Part shown: positions 1 to 8,627 of the stretch, in pieces
How the letters are laid out: every line of letters starts with the position of its first letter
Position numbering within the stretch: position 1 is the stretch's first letter
Source of the DNA: Advenella kashmirensis W13003
GTDB taxonomy: Bacteria > Pseudomonadota > Gammaproteobacteria > Burkholderiales > Burkholderiaceae_B
Direction: 5' to 3'
Length of the DNA stretch: 64,000 nt
NCBI RefSeq assembly: GCF_000506985.1
Contig: NZ_KI650982.1
Location: forward strand, 361,429 to 425,428
Program-made: the position numbers and the translations under genes
Notes under the pieces: generated by a model
What the model saw: only the letters and a program-made list of their open reading frames with translations
Told to the model about the DNA's origin: nothing
Database searches by the model: none

Positions 1-72
1 GCGCCCGCCGTGGTTGAAAAGGCCCTACAATCAATATTTGAACCTGATTTCAATCTGATCCAAACGGCATGA
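1..72 (+). CDS. 3' end of an unidentified gene upstream of thiS (partial)
   Basis: Reading frame 1 is open from the window edge to a TGA at 70-72, giving a 23-residue C-terminal tail (ending NLIQTA). Its stop overlaps the thiS start as ATGA, the usual sign of translational coupling within an operon. The product is therefore probably another thiamine-pathway protein, for example a ThiO-like oxidase, but 23 residues cannot identify it. Confidence 0.4.
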   Translation, partial: APAVVEKALQSIFEPDFNLIQTA

Positions 73-296
73 GCGCAATTCATATTTCTGTCAACGGTAC
101 CGAACACACTGTCGCCAGCGACTGCACGCTGGCCCAGCTGGTTACCCGGCTGCAAAGCGAAGCGGGCCAGCCCGATGACCCGACAACCCTGGCCACAGCG
201 CTTAATGAAGTATTTATTCCGCGGGCCAAACGGGACACTACGATTCTTTCCGAAGGCGATCAGGTATTCACATTCAGCCCCATCACGGGCGGATAA
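69..296 (+). CDS. thiS: ThiS, sulfur carrier protein for thiazole synthesis
   Basis: Small ubiquitin-like sulfur carrier of 75 residues. In this family the C-terminal glycine is adenylated and turned into a thiocarboxylate that donates sulfur to the thiazole ring made by ThiG. The sequence ends in the diagnostic Gly-Gly (SPITGG), has the beta-grasp pattern ([12 protein letters not shown] near the N-terminus, [18 protein letters not shown] near the C-terminus), and has the usual length of 65-75 residues. It overlaps the upstream frame by ATGA and is followed 14 bases later by thiG, so the pair is an operon. The start is fixed by the stop/start overlap. Confidence 0.93.
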   Translation: MSAIHISVNGTEHTVASDCTLAQLVTRLQSEAGQPDDPTTLATALNEVFIPRAKRDTTILSEGDQVFTFSPITGG

Positions 297-310
297 ACTC
301 GCCCTGTTTC

Positions 311-1117
311 ATGACCATGACCTCATTTTCTATTGCCGATACGCTTCTGGAAAGCCGCTTCTTTCTGGGTACAGCCGGTTATCCTTCTCCGAAAGTATTG
401 CAGGACGCCATCGCCGCGTCAGGCGCCGCCGTGATTACGGTGGGCCTGAAACGCCAGCTGACGCCCTCGGCTTCCGGTGGCGCAGGCACCGCGCTGGATA
501 ACTCTTTTTTCCAGATGCTCAAGGATTCGGGGCTGCACCTGCTGCCCAATACCGCGGGCTGCAAGACCGGCCGAGAAGCCATCACGCTGGCGCAGATGGC
601 ACGCGAAGTTTTTGGCACGCACTGGATCAAACTGGAAGTGATCGGCGACGACTATACGCTGCAACCCGACCCCATTGAACTGATCCGCGCTGCCGAAGAA
701 TTGGTCAGGGAGGGTTTTGAGGTCTTTCCGTATTGCACGGATGATCTGGTCACCTGCCGGCGCCTGCTTGACGTCGGCTGCCGTCTGCTGATGCCCTGGG
801 GGGCGCCTATCGGCTCCGGGCAGGGGTTAACCAATCCGCACGCGCTGCGCACCCTGCGCGCACGTCTGCCAGACGTGCCGCTGATTGTCGATGCCGGGAT
901 CGGTTCGCCTATGGACGCGGTACAGGCCATGCAAATGGGCTACGATGCGGTATTGTTGAATTCGGCCGTCTCTCTGGCTCACGATCCGGTCAAAATGGCG
1001 CACGCTTTCAAACTGGCTATCGAGGCCGGGCGCATAGGCTTTGAAGCCGGTATCATGGCCAGACAGGATATGGCGGTGCCGTCCACGCAAGTCACCGGCC
1101 GGCCATTTTTGCTCTAA
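311..1117 (+). CDS. thiG: ThiG, thiazole synthase
   Basis: Thiazole synthase condenses 1-deoxyxylulose-5-phosphate, dehydroglycine and the ThiS thiocarboxylate into the thiazole phosphate moiety of thiamine in the cytoplasm. The 268-residue protein is a TIM barrel. Lys107 in the [11 protein letters not shown] segment is the expected Schiff-base lysine, and the phosphate-binding glycine-rich stretches ([36 protein letters not shown]) are all present. The ATG at 311 is followed by a second in-frame ATG two codons later, so the exact start is uncertain by two residues. No thiE follows; the next gene is on the opposite strand. Confidence 0.95.
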   Translation: MTMTSFSIADTLLESRFFLGTAGYPSPKVLQDAIAASGAAVITVGLKRQLTPSASGGAGTALDNSFFQMLKDSGLHLLPNTAGCKTGREAITLAQMAREVFGTHWIKLEVIGDDYTLQPDPIELIRAAEELVREGFEVFPYCTDDLVTCRRLLDVGCRLLMPWGAPIGSGQGLTNPHALRTLRARLPDVPLIVDAGIGSPMDAVQAMQMGYDAVLLNSAVSLAHDPVKMAHAFKLAIEAGRIGFEAGIMARQDMAVPSTQVTGRPFLL

Positions 1118-1218
1118 GACTTTCTCGGGCCCTTCGTACCACGCGTATTAAATCCCTTGGCTCATCTATGGGGACCGATAGCGCCGATCAAACCACGCTG
1201 ATCTGCACGCGCGCCATA

Positions 1219-1554
1219 TCAGGCGGGTAACAGCATGGCCGCCAGCGCATAGCCGGCCATCCCGGACAGCACCGCAAAGCCGGCGTTGCGCGTCAGCTTT
1301 ACGCACACGCCGGCAGCCGCCAGCCCACAAAAGTAAGTCAGTACCGGCGTCAGACCGCGGGCCTCGTGCAAATCAGAATACACCACCACAACCGTCATAC
1401 AGACCAGAAGCGCGGGTCCCAGAATCACAAACCGGCCCGAGGTCAAACGACCGAAGGCATTCGATTTACGCATCAGCAGAAACGGCAAGGCGCGGGTGAG
1501 CCAGGTGACAACGGCCATGACGAGAATGGCCAGCCAGAATTCAGTGTGTGCCAT
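1219..1554 (-). CDS. azlD: AzlD-type branched-chain amino acid transport subunit
   Basis: Small integral membrane protein of 111 residues. The motif WLTRALPFLL near residues 18-27 is characteristic of AzlD (DUF931), and three or four hydrophobic helices fill the rest. With AzlC it forms a two-component exporter of branched-chain amino acids and analogues, comparable to BrnFE of corynebacteria. Its start overlaps the end of azlC by 14 bases, so the two are translationally coupled. The substrate in this organism is not evident from the sequence. Confidence 0.88.
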   Translation of the reverse strand: MAHTEFWLAILVMAVVTWLTRALPFLLMRKSNAFGRLTSGRFVILGPALLVCMTVVVVYSDLHEARGLTPVLTYFCGLAAAGVCVKLTRNAGFAVLSGMAGYALAAMLLPA

Positions 1555-2299
1555 GACTGCCCTCTTTTGCTGAAGAATGATGTGTAGAAGACGACGTCTG
1601 ACCCAACGCGGGTGCGGCTTCGCGCTTCGGTACGAAACACAGCCAGGCCGTTACCGCGCCGGCCAGAATGGCTGGCGTCGCCCCCGCAACGATCAGGCAC
1701 AGTAACGTCACAATCGAAGCCATCAACAACGCGAACAGCATGGACCGCTTCACACTCAAAAGGGCCAGCGAAAAAAACAGCGCCACCAGGGCAAAACGCA
1801 AGGTCTGGTCGACCTGCGGAAATTGCGCAGTCAGCCCCGCGCCGGCCACCAGGCCAATGATCGTTCCGCCAATCCAGGACAGCCACGCGGTCATGCCCAG
1901 GCCCATATACCAGGCGTAGCGGCCTTGTTCGGGCTGATTGCCCATGGCATGAAACGCGGTGGCAAACACTTCGTCGGTCAGGAAAAAAGCGGCCTGCAGG
2001 CGCTTTTGCAATGTCTGGGGCAGCCACTTGACGATCAGCGGCCCATACAGAAGATGGCGTGCATTGAGCAGGCACACCATGGCAACGATGCCGGGCAACG
2101 GGGTGCCCAGCTTGATCGCGGCCAGAATAAAAAACTGCGAAGCGCCCGCGTAGACAAACACGGATACCAGCAAGGTCTCCCAGAACGACAGGCCGACCCC
2201 TTCTGCTGCAATCCCATAGGCCATGGCAACCGGCACATAGCCCATCAGCACCGGTACACCGGCACGCACGCCGCGCCAACCATCACGTATTACTCCCAT
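1541..2299 (-). CDS. azlC: AzlC-type branched-chain amino acid exporter, large subunit
   Basis: The 252-residue membrane protein has the AzlC family signature near the N-terminus (GVRAGVPVLMGYVPVAMAYG), the conserved NARHLLYG segment near the middle, and about seven hydrophobic helices. It is the large subunit of the AzlCD exporter. The ATG at 2299 is preceded by an AGAGGT ribosome-binding site about nine bases upstream. It is transcribed away from the heme operon's end and leads into azlD with a 14-base overlap. No dedicated regulator, such as an Lrp-type gene, is adjacent. Confidence 0.9.
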   Translation of the reverse strand: MGVIRDGWRGVRAGVPVLMGYVPVAMAYGIAAEGVGLSFWETLLVSVFVYAGASQFFILAAIKLGTPLPGIVAMVCLLNARHLLYGPLIVKWLPQTLQKRLQAAFFLTDEVFATAFHAMGNQPEQGRYAWYMGLGMTAWLSWIGGTIIGLVAGAGLTAQFPQVDQTLRFALVALFFSLALLSVKRSMLFALLMASIVTLLCLIVAGATPAILAGAVTAWLCFVPKREAAPALGQTSSSTHHSSAKEGSHGTH

Positions 2300-2418
2300 C
2301 CTGACGACCTCTTTTATGACAGGATGCTATTACATCATACCCACTTGGCCAAATCCACAAAACCAGCCCGGCTTGCTGATACCGCAAGATGCATTACCAG
2401 AGAGACTCCAGATGCCAC

Positions 2419-2467
2419 TAGACAGTACCAGGTAACTTCTGGACAGTACCAGGTGACTTCTGGACAG
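2419..2467. repeat. 21-bp direct tandem repeat, two and a third copies
   Basis: Units at 2419-2439 and 2440-2460 share GACAGTACCAGGT and ACTTC and differ at two positions; a third partial unit (TGGACAGTG) starts at 2461. They lie in the gap between azlC and hmuV. The spacing and sequence style resemble the multiple terminal repeats of IS21-family elements, but no istA or istB remnant is seen, so that origin is only inferred. Confidence 0.6.
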
Positions 2468-2491
2468 TGCGAGGCGAGCGCGAACAGCCTG

Positions 2492-3307
2492 CTATTCCCA
2501 GACAACCAGCAACTTGCCGGACTTGATCGGATGCGGCATGGTCTGGCTATGAATCCCGTAAGTCAGATACAGGTTCTCGCGCGTCAGCACCCGTTCCGGC
2601 GTATCGCAAACGACCAGCTCCCCGTCGGCCAGCAATGCAATACGGTCGCAATATTGCGCCGCCAGATTGATATCATGCACGATCACCAGAACCCCCACTT
2701 CGTCCTGGTGCGCCAGACCGGAAACGATCCGGAAAAATTCATGCTGGTGTTTCGGATCCAGCGCCGAGGTTGGCTCGTCCATCAGCAGATAGCGGGTTTC
2801 GGCATCGTGGCGGCGGGCCAGCAGTTGCACCAGCACGCGGGCAAACTGAACCCGCTGCTTTTCGCCACCCGAGAGCGTGACCCACGAACGATCGAGCAAT
2901 GCCATCACGCCTGCTGTTTGCGCGGCATGCTGCAACAGGGCCGAGGCCTCGTCCGGATCCATTTCCGGAAAAGGATACAGCCCCATCTGAATGATTTCTT
3001 CGATCCCCAGATCAAACGTCAGGCCGCTGCCCTGGGGCAGCACGGCCCGCTGGCGTGCCTGCTCACGCACCGATTGCGATGCCGCCTCGCGTCCGTTGAT
3101 GAAAATCGTGCCGGTATCCCGTGTATGCGCGTCCTGGCCTTCCTGCGCGAGAATGGACAATAAGGTGGACTTGCCCGCACCGTTGGCGCCGAGCAGCGCC
3201 AGCACTTCGCCGCGCCGGATATCAATGGAAACATTGCGCAAGACCTGGCGCTGACCGCGTGTCGCGCACAGGCCTTCGCCGCGCATGCATTGTGTTCGGG
3301 CGTTCAT
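2492..3307 (-). CDS. hmuV: HmuV, heme ABC importer ATPase
   Basis: ATP-binding subunit (271 residues) of the heme importer; it drives movement of heme from the periplasm to the cytoplasm through HmuU. Visible motifs are Walker A GANGAGKST (about residue 40), the Q-loop (LPQGSGL), the ABC signature LSGGEKQR, Walker B YLLMDEPTSALD and the switch histidine in VIVHDINLA. It overlaps hmuU by four bases (ATGA) and is the last gene of the heme operon. The insertion between signature and Walker B (LLARRHDAETR) is typical of HmuV/BhuV. Confidence 0.93.
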   Translation of the reverse strand: MNARTQCMRGEGLCATRGQRQVLRNVSIDIRRGEVLALLGANGAGKSTLLSILAQEGQDAHTRDTGTIFINGREAASQSVREQARQRAVLPQGSGLTFDLGIEEIIQMGLYPFPEMDPDEASALLQHAAQTAGVMALLDRSWVTLSGGEKQRVQFARVLVQLLARRHDAETRYLLMDEPTSALDPKHQHEFFRIVSGLAHQDEVGVLVIVHDINLAAQYCDRIALLADGELVVCDTPERVLTRENLYLTYGIHSQTMPHPIKSGKLLVVWE

Positions 3308-4314
3308 CGGACCGTCCTTTTAACCAGCAGCCACAAAAAAAACGGCCCGCCGATCAGACTGGTCACCAGCCCGATAGGCAGTTCGGCGGGAATGACCACG
3401 ATCCGCGCCAGCCAGTCTGCCAGCACCAGCGCCAGGGCCCCGCCAGCAAGCGAAGCCGGCAGCAGATGACGATGATTTGCACCCATGATCATGCGCAGAC
3501 AATGGGCCACGACCAGTCCGACAAAACCGATGCCACCGGTGACCGCCACCAGCGGCCCGACCAGCAATGCAATACCTACAATCAGGCGCCGGCGCAATTG
3601 CTTCATGGAAAAGCCAAGGTGGGTGACTTCACGTTCACCCAGCAGAAGCGCGTTGAGCGCTCTCCATTCCCGGCACAACAACACGCAAATCACAATCACC
3701 CAGGGGCCCAGCAGACCGATGGTACGCCAGTTGGCGGACGCCAGGCTGCCCATACCCCAGAACGTCAGATCACGCAATTGCGTATCGGTCGCGATATAGG
3801 TCAGCAGCCCGATCAGGCTGCCGGAAATGGCATTGATAGCAATGCCAGCCAGCAACAGCCCGGCCACGCCTGCATAACGCCGCCCCACCAGATAGGCCAG
3901 CCAGGTGCTCAGCAAACTCCCCGCAAAGGCAGCAAATGAAATGACCCAGAAACCGGCGGCGGTCAGCACAATCGCCGAAACCGCACCCAGCGCCGCTCCC
4001 GCCGACACGCCGATCAGGCCGGGTTCGGCCAGCGGATTGCGAAACAGGGCCTGCATGACCACGCCGGACAGCGCCAGGGCCGCACCCGTTATGATGCCGA
4101 AGACCACGCGCGGCAGACGAATGTCCATAAACACCTGACGCAACAATTGCGTCTCGTCTCCGGAACCGCCGCTGAGCACGGGCCACCACTGATGCAGCGG
4201 AATCACCACCGCACCACTGACGCTGCCTAAAATCACCGCTGCCACCAGAAGCAGCAGCAAAACAACAAAGGACTTTGCAACCCGACGGCCGCTCGCCCCG
4301 GCGCTACTTTGCAT
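3304..4314 (-). CDS. hmuU: HmuU, heme ABC importer permease
   Basis: FecCD-family permease of 336 residues with about ten hydrophobic helices. It forms the homodimeric channel that takes heme from HmuT. Recognisable FecCD features are the segment RLPRVVFGIITGAALALSG (residues about 70-90), NPLAEPGLIGVSAGA, and the coupling region GGIGFVGLVVAHCLRMIMG near the C-terminus. It overlaps hmuT by 11 bases and hmuV by 4, so the three importer genes are tightly coupled. The ATG at 4314 is used. Confidence 0.94.
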   Translation of the reverse strand: MQSSAGASGRRVAKSFVVLLLLLVAAVILGSVSGAVVIPLHQWWPVLSGGSGDETQLLRQVFMDIRLPRVVFGIITGAALALSGVVMQALFRNPLAEPGLIGVSAGAALGAVSAIVLTAAGFWVISFAAFAGSLLSTWLAYLVGRRYAGVAGLLLAGIAINAISGSLIGLLTYIATDTQLRDLTFWGMGSLASANWRTIGLLGPWVIVICVLLCREWRALNALLLGEREVTHLGFSMKQLRRRLIVGIALLVGPLVAVTGGIGFVGLVVAHCLRMIMGANHRHLLPASLAGGALALVLADWLARIVVIPAELPIGLVTSLIGGPFFLWLLVKRTVR

Positions 4315-5146
4315 GACCGGCGGCCGCTTTCAGTTGCGAGATCGCGACACTGACGCGCGGCCCCATGCCCAGCGCCAGCAAATCATCCATCACCACAATG
4401 CGATTGTTTTTGACCGCGGGCGTAAAGGCAATGGCCGGATCGGCCTTGAATTTATCCATACCGCCAGCCGCTTCCAGTGAGCCCTTGGTGACGATAATCA
4501 TTTCCGGTTTCAGGGCCAGCAGGCTTTCGGCCGACACCGGCTTGTAACCTCGCTGCGATTTAAGCACATTCTTAAGGCCGGCCAGTTCCATAATCGCGCT
4601 GGCCGTGGTGTCGCCACCCGCCATGAGTTTTGCGCCGGTGCGATTCAGGATCAGGACGGCACGATGGCTTTCGCTGGGCACCGCCTGCGCCTGTTGCAGC
4701 GTGGATTTGATATGCGTCGTGAGCGACTCCCCTTTTTCCGGCACGTTCAGTGCATCGGCGATCTGCGCTATGCGTTCGTAGAGGGAGTCGATCGACGGCT
4801 TATCCGAAACCGTCACCACATTCACCCCAACCGAACGCACTTTATCCAGCGCAGCCACAGGCCCGGCATTTTCCGATGCGATCACCAGATCGGGCTTGAG
4901 CGAAAGCACGCCTTCTGCCGGCACCGCGCGATAGTAACCCACGCGCGGCAACTTGGTCGCCGCTTCAGGGTACAGGCTGGACTGGTCATCGGCGACCAGT
5001 TTGTCCTGCATGCCCAAATCATAAATGATTTCCGTCACCGTCCCGCCAAGCGACACAATCCGCCGGGCATCAGCCGCAAGGGCCCCACCGCACACGGTGC
5101 TGGCCATCAACAGGGACAGCACACCAGCTACTACATTTTTTTTCAT
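4304..5146 (-). CDS. hmuT: HmuT, periplasmic heme-binding protein
   Basis: Substrate-binding protein that captures heme in the periplasm and delivers it to HmuUV. The frame is open further upstream, but the start at 5146 is chosen because it gives a classic signal peptide (MKKNVVAGVLSLLMAS, then CGGALAADA with cleavage after AlaAla) and has GGAAG about eight bases upstream. An earlier start would run into hmuS. The mature protein has the helical-backbone binding fold, with RIVSLGGTVTEIIYDLG at its start. The tyrosines of VGYYRAVPAEG are candidate heme ligands. Length 280 residues, normal for the family. Confidence 0.92.
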   Translation of the reverse strand: MKKNVVAGVLSLLMASTVCGGALAADARRIVSLGGTVTEIIYDLGMQDKLVADDQSSLYPEAATKLPRVGYYRAVPAEGVLSLKPDLVIASENAGPVAALDKVRSVGVNVVTVSDKPSIDSLYERIAQIADALNVPEKGESLTTHIKSTLQQAQAVPSESHRAVLILNRTGAKLMAGGDTTASAIMELAGLKNVLKSQRGYKPVSAESLLALKPEMIIVTKGSLEAAGGMDKFKADPAIAFTPAVKNNRIVVMDDLLALGMGPRVSVAISQLKAAAGHAK

Positions 5147-5180
5147 CGACGTCTTCCGTTGCGTGGGTCCTGACATACGA

Positions 5181-6218
5181 TCACGCAGCCAGAGGCTGCT
5201 TGCAGAGCGATTCCAGCAGTGTACGCCACTCGCGGATTTCAGGCACGCCCGGTTTGCGCGCACCGAAGAATTGTACGATCTGTTCGCCGTCTTCCGAGAA
5301 TCCTTCCAGCGAGGTGACCCAGCCATCTTCTGTCGGTTTGTTCACGATCCAGCTGGTATGGATCGCCGTCGTATTCAGATGCAGATTGAATTTCGGATCC
5401 AGAATATTGAACCAGGGACCGGTGCGCAGGAGTTTTTTGACCGGACCGGAATGGATCTGGATGATGCCCTTGTTGCCCACAAAGCACATAATCGGCAGTT
5501 CGCTTTCCGCCGCACGCTGCAGCATCACTTCGATTGCATCATTGTCAACCCGCTGCGCCAGATCTTCCCCCGCGCTTTCCAGCACTTTTACCCGGGGCAG
5601 ATTCCATTTTTTCAGCAAACCGGCAAAGTCATGCGTATCGGTCATGGCAAGCCAATCGTCACGCAGGGAATCCGGTGCATCGGATGCATATTGTCTGGGT
5701 TCGGCAGGCGTGCGATCAACCGGCTCGGCTTGCGGATTCACGGCGCGAAACTCTGCGACCAGCGCGTCATACGCAGCCATGTCCGACGCGTCGGTACAAT
5801 AGACCTTATGCAGCGCCATCCCGGCACCGTCAAAGAACTGAATACTTTTACGGCCGTTTTGAGAAACCGCCCAGGTGTATTTCCAGCTTGAGAAAAATAT
5901 CCGCAAGTCAATATCGGCACCCAGCACCAGACCAACCGGTCCATTGCCCACTTTCACAGATTCGTAGCGGCCATGGCGCTCATGCACACACCATTCGTTA
6001 CGTGTCAACAGCATGACTTCGCCCAGTGTCTGCAGTTTTTTGAAGATGGTCTGCGGCGTACCTTCCAGCAGAATCGCTTCAATATCGCCACATTGCGCGG
6101 CGACCAGTTCCATCTCGCTCACACCCAGTTTTTCTGCTGCGTTGCGCACACGCATTTTGGGTTCTTCCTGCAGCAAGGCGTCGTAGCGGGCCTTCAAATC
6201 ATTACTTTGTTGTGTCAT
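5181..6218 (-). CDS. hmuS: HmuS, cytoplasmic heme-handling/degrading factor
   Basis: HmuS/ChuS-family protein of 345 residues. The family binds cytoplasmic heme and has been reported to degrade it or pass it to heme oxygenase. The internal duplication is visible: each half carries the ENEWCVHERHGRY / VGNKGIIQIHSGPV type strand followed by a W-containing segment (FFSSWKYTWAVS, LHLNTTAIHTSWIV). Candidate heme-ligand histidines are in IQIHSGPVKKL. It lies between the receptor and hmuT, 34 bases before hmuT, in the order of the BhuRSTUV operon of Bordetella. Confidence 0.92.
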   Translation of the reverse strand: MTQQSNDLKARYDALLQEEPKMRVRNAAEKLGVSEMELVAAQCGDIEAILLEGTPQTIFKKLQTLGEVMLLTRNEWCVHERHGRYESVKVGNGPVGLVLGADIDLRIFFSSWKYTWAVSQNGRKSIQFFDGAGMALHKVYCTDASDMAAYDALVAEFRAVNPQAEPVDRTPAEPRQYASDAPDSLRDDWLAMTDTHDFAGLLKKWNLPRVKVLESAGEDLAQRVDNDAIEVMLQRAAESELPIMCFVGNKGIIQIHSGPVKKLLRTGPWFNILDPKFNLHLNTTAIHTSWIVNKPTEDGWVTSLEGFSEDGEQIVQFFGARKPGVPEIREWRTLLESLCKQPLAA

Positions 6219-6249
6219 GAATATCTCTCTTATGGTCTTTAAACGGTTT

Positions 6250-6278
6250 CAACCGGACCGTGCAGCACGGTCCGGTTG
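6250..6278. other. perfect 13-bp hairpin between the receptor gene and hmuS
   Basis: CAACCGGACCGTG and its reverse complement CACGGTCCGGTTG are separated by a three-base loop. On the transcribed minus strand the stem is followed by AAACCGTTTAAAG rather than a T-run, so it is not a standard intrinsic terminator. It may stabilise the end of the receptor mRNA or reduce read-through into hmuSTUV. Confidence 0.65.
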
Positions 6279-6296
6279 ATCTTCAAACTGCAGCAA

Positions 6297-8627
6297 TCAG
6301 TATTGGTAACTGACCGACAGACGGACGTACCGGCCTGCTTCGGTGTAGTAGTCGACGGGGCGGGGCGTGGCCGCTGCGCCGGCAGTCGGCACGTTCAATG
6401 CATTCCAGTATTTTTTGTCAAACAGGTTGAACACGCTGAGCTGGAACTTGACTCCTTTCAAAGCAGCAGGCGACCACCAGCCATGAACGTCCAGTGTACC
6501 GTAGCCAGGCGCCTTGAAATCAGCGACTTTCACATCACCGCCAACCTCTGGATACTGCACTTTATCGCGTTTGTTGGCCAGTGTCCATACGGTTTCCGCC
6601 CCCCACTGGGCGGTCCGGTAGCCCAGCGCCAGCGTACCTTTGAGCGGGGCGACCGAGTTCAGATGCTGACCGGTTTCCAAGTCCTTTCCGACTGTCCAGG
6701 CAGCGGTCGCACGAGTGTAAAGATTGTCATTGATGTGCCAGTAGCCCATGGCCTCGGCACCGTAAATGCGGACGCGAGCCCGGTTGGCATACGTCGTAAC
6801 GCCACTGGGATACAAGCCCTGTTGCATCATGGCGTAGAACGGTGAATCGGGACCCACCGGAACATCTTCATCAATAAAGTTCTTGTAGCGGGTTTCAAAT
6901 ATATTCAGAGAACCACCCACGGTCTGCCCCTTGGCCTGAAATCCCAGTTCCCAGCCACGGCTGCGTTCGGGTTCGAGATCGGGATCGCCCTTGCGCATAT
7001 AATTGGCAGGCGATCCATATTGCAGAAACAGTTCAGGCGCAGTCGGCGCGCGATAGCCATAACCGTAACGGGCCGTCACGCTGTAGATGTCCGAGGCATT
7101 CCAGACAAATTCGAGCGAGGGCGACACCTGGTTGCCACTGCGATTGCGCAATTCGCTTTCGTAGCCATTTTGGTTAGACGTGAATCCACCGCCTGTTTTG
7201 GGTTTGCGCGACCAGCTGTCGTAACGCAAGGCGGGCGTCAGCTCGAACTGCCCGTCGCTCAAGATGAATGCATGACTGGCAGACAGCGACAGGTCACGGC
7301 TTTTGACTTCTGGCGTATCTCCCTGGTTCGAATGCAGGAAGTCGCAAGTGCGCGGACCCATGATTGCGGGCAGGCGCGGCGGCACGACCGGGCAATTATC
7401 GACGCCTGCGGAATATTGCTCGTAAGTATCGTCGGCAAAGGTGCCAGCCAGCATCCAGTGGCCGCGCAATGCAGCGTCTCCCCAATAGCCGCCCGCACTC
7501 AGATTGGCTCCCCAGCCTTTTTGTTCAATACTGTTATTGCGCTCGTAGCGACCGCTGGGATAGCCATACATGAATGGGTCGCCAGGTATAGCGAAGGCAC
7601 GACCATCTGTTTTACGAAACGCATGCTGATTGTTCTCAACCTTGGTTCTGCTCCAGTACAGTTGAATTCCGGCCTGATCCAGCGCCGAATAGTTTTGTGT
7701 TGATTTGTAGTTATATTCAGCCCACAGGCGATCACGCTCCAGACGCTCATTCGCATCATTGTCACCAATCGCATAGGCTGAGGTGTTCTGGTCATGCATC
7801 TGGTCAATATCGCGATCCAGGCGGAACGTGCTTGCGCCCAACCCCAGGGTATGGCCCGGCGCCAGTTCATGTTCAAGCTTTAAACCCACGTTCTTGCTGG
7901 TGTAATCGGCCGGATTCATTTTGGTACGCGTCGCACCATAGCCGCCGATATCTCCACTGTTTTTCGCTTCATGTCCCGTGCGGATGCCATACTGCAGCAA
8001 CATCTTGGTGGATGCCCCCAGACGGGCTGCCAACGCCATGTCACCACCAATGCTGTCATCCGCTCCGTCATGGGTTCCCTTAAAGAAAAAGCCGATGTCT
8101 TTGCCATCGCTCAACAGATCATCCGGACGCAGACCGCGCAACATCACGGTACCCGTCAGCGATGATGCATTCCCTGCACCGGCCCCACGCACGACATCCA
8201 CCGCCGACAGCGTATTGAAATTGACTGACTCCAGTCCACCCTTGACGCCACGGCTGCCATCATTGAGCCACGGCAGCGGAATGCCATCTTCCAGGATGCG
8301 TACCCGATTGCCATCCAGCCCCCGCATATTGACACTGCGATTGGCCCGGTTGAAGTCCAGACCGGGGATCAGCCGTCCCAGATCAGACCAGTTCTGCACC
8401 TGTTTGTCGCGGATTTCGGCCGCCGACGTGGTGGTTGCCCAACTGGCAGATGCCAGTTCATTCTGAGCCTGCACCGTTGCCAACCGTGGCACTGCGTAGT
8501 TCGCATCTCCTTGCGCCCCCGCTGCGCTGCCCGTGCCCGAAACGGCCTGCCCGAAAGCAACGCCGGTACTGCAAATCAGTGACGCAAGCAAAGTGAGGCG
8601 AAATGACGAAGAGGAGATTTTTTTCAT
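6297..8627 (-). CDS. hmuR: TonB-dependent outer-membrane heme receptor (HmuR/BhuR type)
   Basis: Outer-membrane beta-barrel receptor that imports heme with TonB energy. The start at 8627 is preferred over the longer frame because it yields a signal peptide (MKKISSSSFRLTLLASLICS, cleavage after AFG). No good Shine-Dalgarno is seen for it. The plug domain follows (VQNWSDLGRLIPGLDF, VNMRGLDGNRVRILEDGIP, VDVVRGAGAGNASSL), then a barrel ending in the aromatic VSYQY. The heme-receptor region has YRAP and DPDLEPE where FRAP and NPNL are usual. No histidine lies between them, whereas characterised receptors have one. About 776 residues. A Fur-box-like site lies about 140 bases upstream. Confidence 0.9.
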   Translation of the reverse strand: MKKISSSSFRLTLLASLICSTGVAFGQAVSGTGSAAGAQGDANYAVPRLATVQAQNELASASWATTTSAAEIRDKQVQNWSDLGRLIPGLDFNRANRSVNMRGLDGNRVRILEDGIPLPWLNDGSRGVKGGLESVNFNTLSAVDVVRGAGAGNASSLTGTVMLRGLRPDDLLSDGKDIGFFFKGTHDGADDSIGGDMALAARLGASTKMLLQYGIRTGHEAKNSGDIGGYGATRTKMNPADYTSKNVGLKLEHELAPGHTLGLGASTFRLDRDIDQMHDQNTSAYAIGDNDANERLERDRLWAEYNYKSTQNYSALDQAGIQLYWSRTKVENNQHAFRKTDGRAFAIPGDPFMYGYPSGRYERNNSIEQKGWGANLSAGGYWGDAALRGHWMLAGTFADDTYEQYSAGVDNCPVVPPRLPAIMGPRTCDFLHSNQGDTPEVKSRDLSLSASHAFILSDGQFELTPALRYDSWSRKPKTGGGFTSNQNGYESELRNRSGNQVSPSLEFVWNASDIYSVTARYGYGYRAPTAPELFLQYGSPANYMRKGDPDLEPERSRGWELGFQAKGQTVGGSLNIFETRYKNFIDEDVPVGPDSPFYAMMQQGLYPSGVTTYANRARVRIYGAEAMGYWHINDNLYTRATAAWTVGKDLETGQHLNSVAPLKGTLALGYRTAQWGAETVWTLANKRDKVQYPEVGGDVKVADFKAPGYGTLDVHGWWSPAALKGVKFQLSVFNLFDKKYWNALNVPTAGAAATPRPVDYYTEAGRYVRLSVSYQY

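Noticed and set aside
2419..2467. CRISPR array
   Set aside because: Only two and a third adjacent 21-bp copies with no spacers and no cas genes; it is a tandem repeat.
1823..3163. 446-codon open frame on the plus strand
   Set aside because: It runs antisense to azlC and hmuV, which have clear family motifs, and its translation is rich in His, Arg and Gln like other antisense frames of GC-rich genes.
4304..5326. longer hmuT starting at 5326
   Set aside because: The extra 60 residues overlap hmuS and hide a clear signal peptide that begins at 5146.
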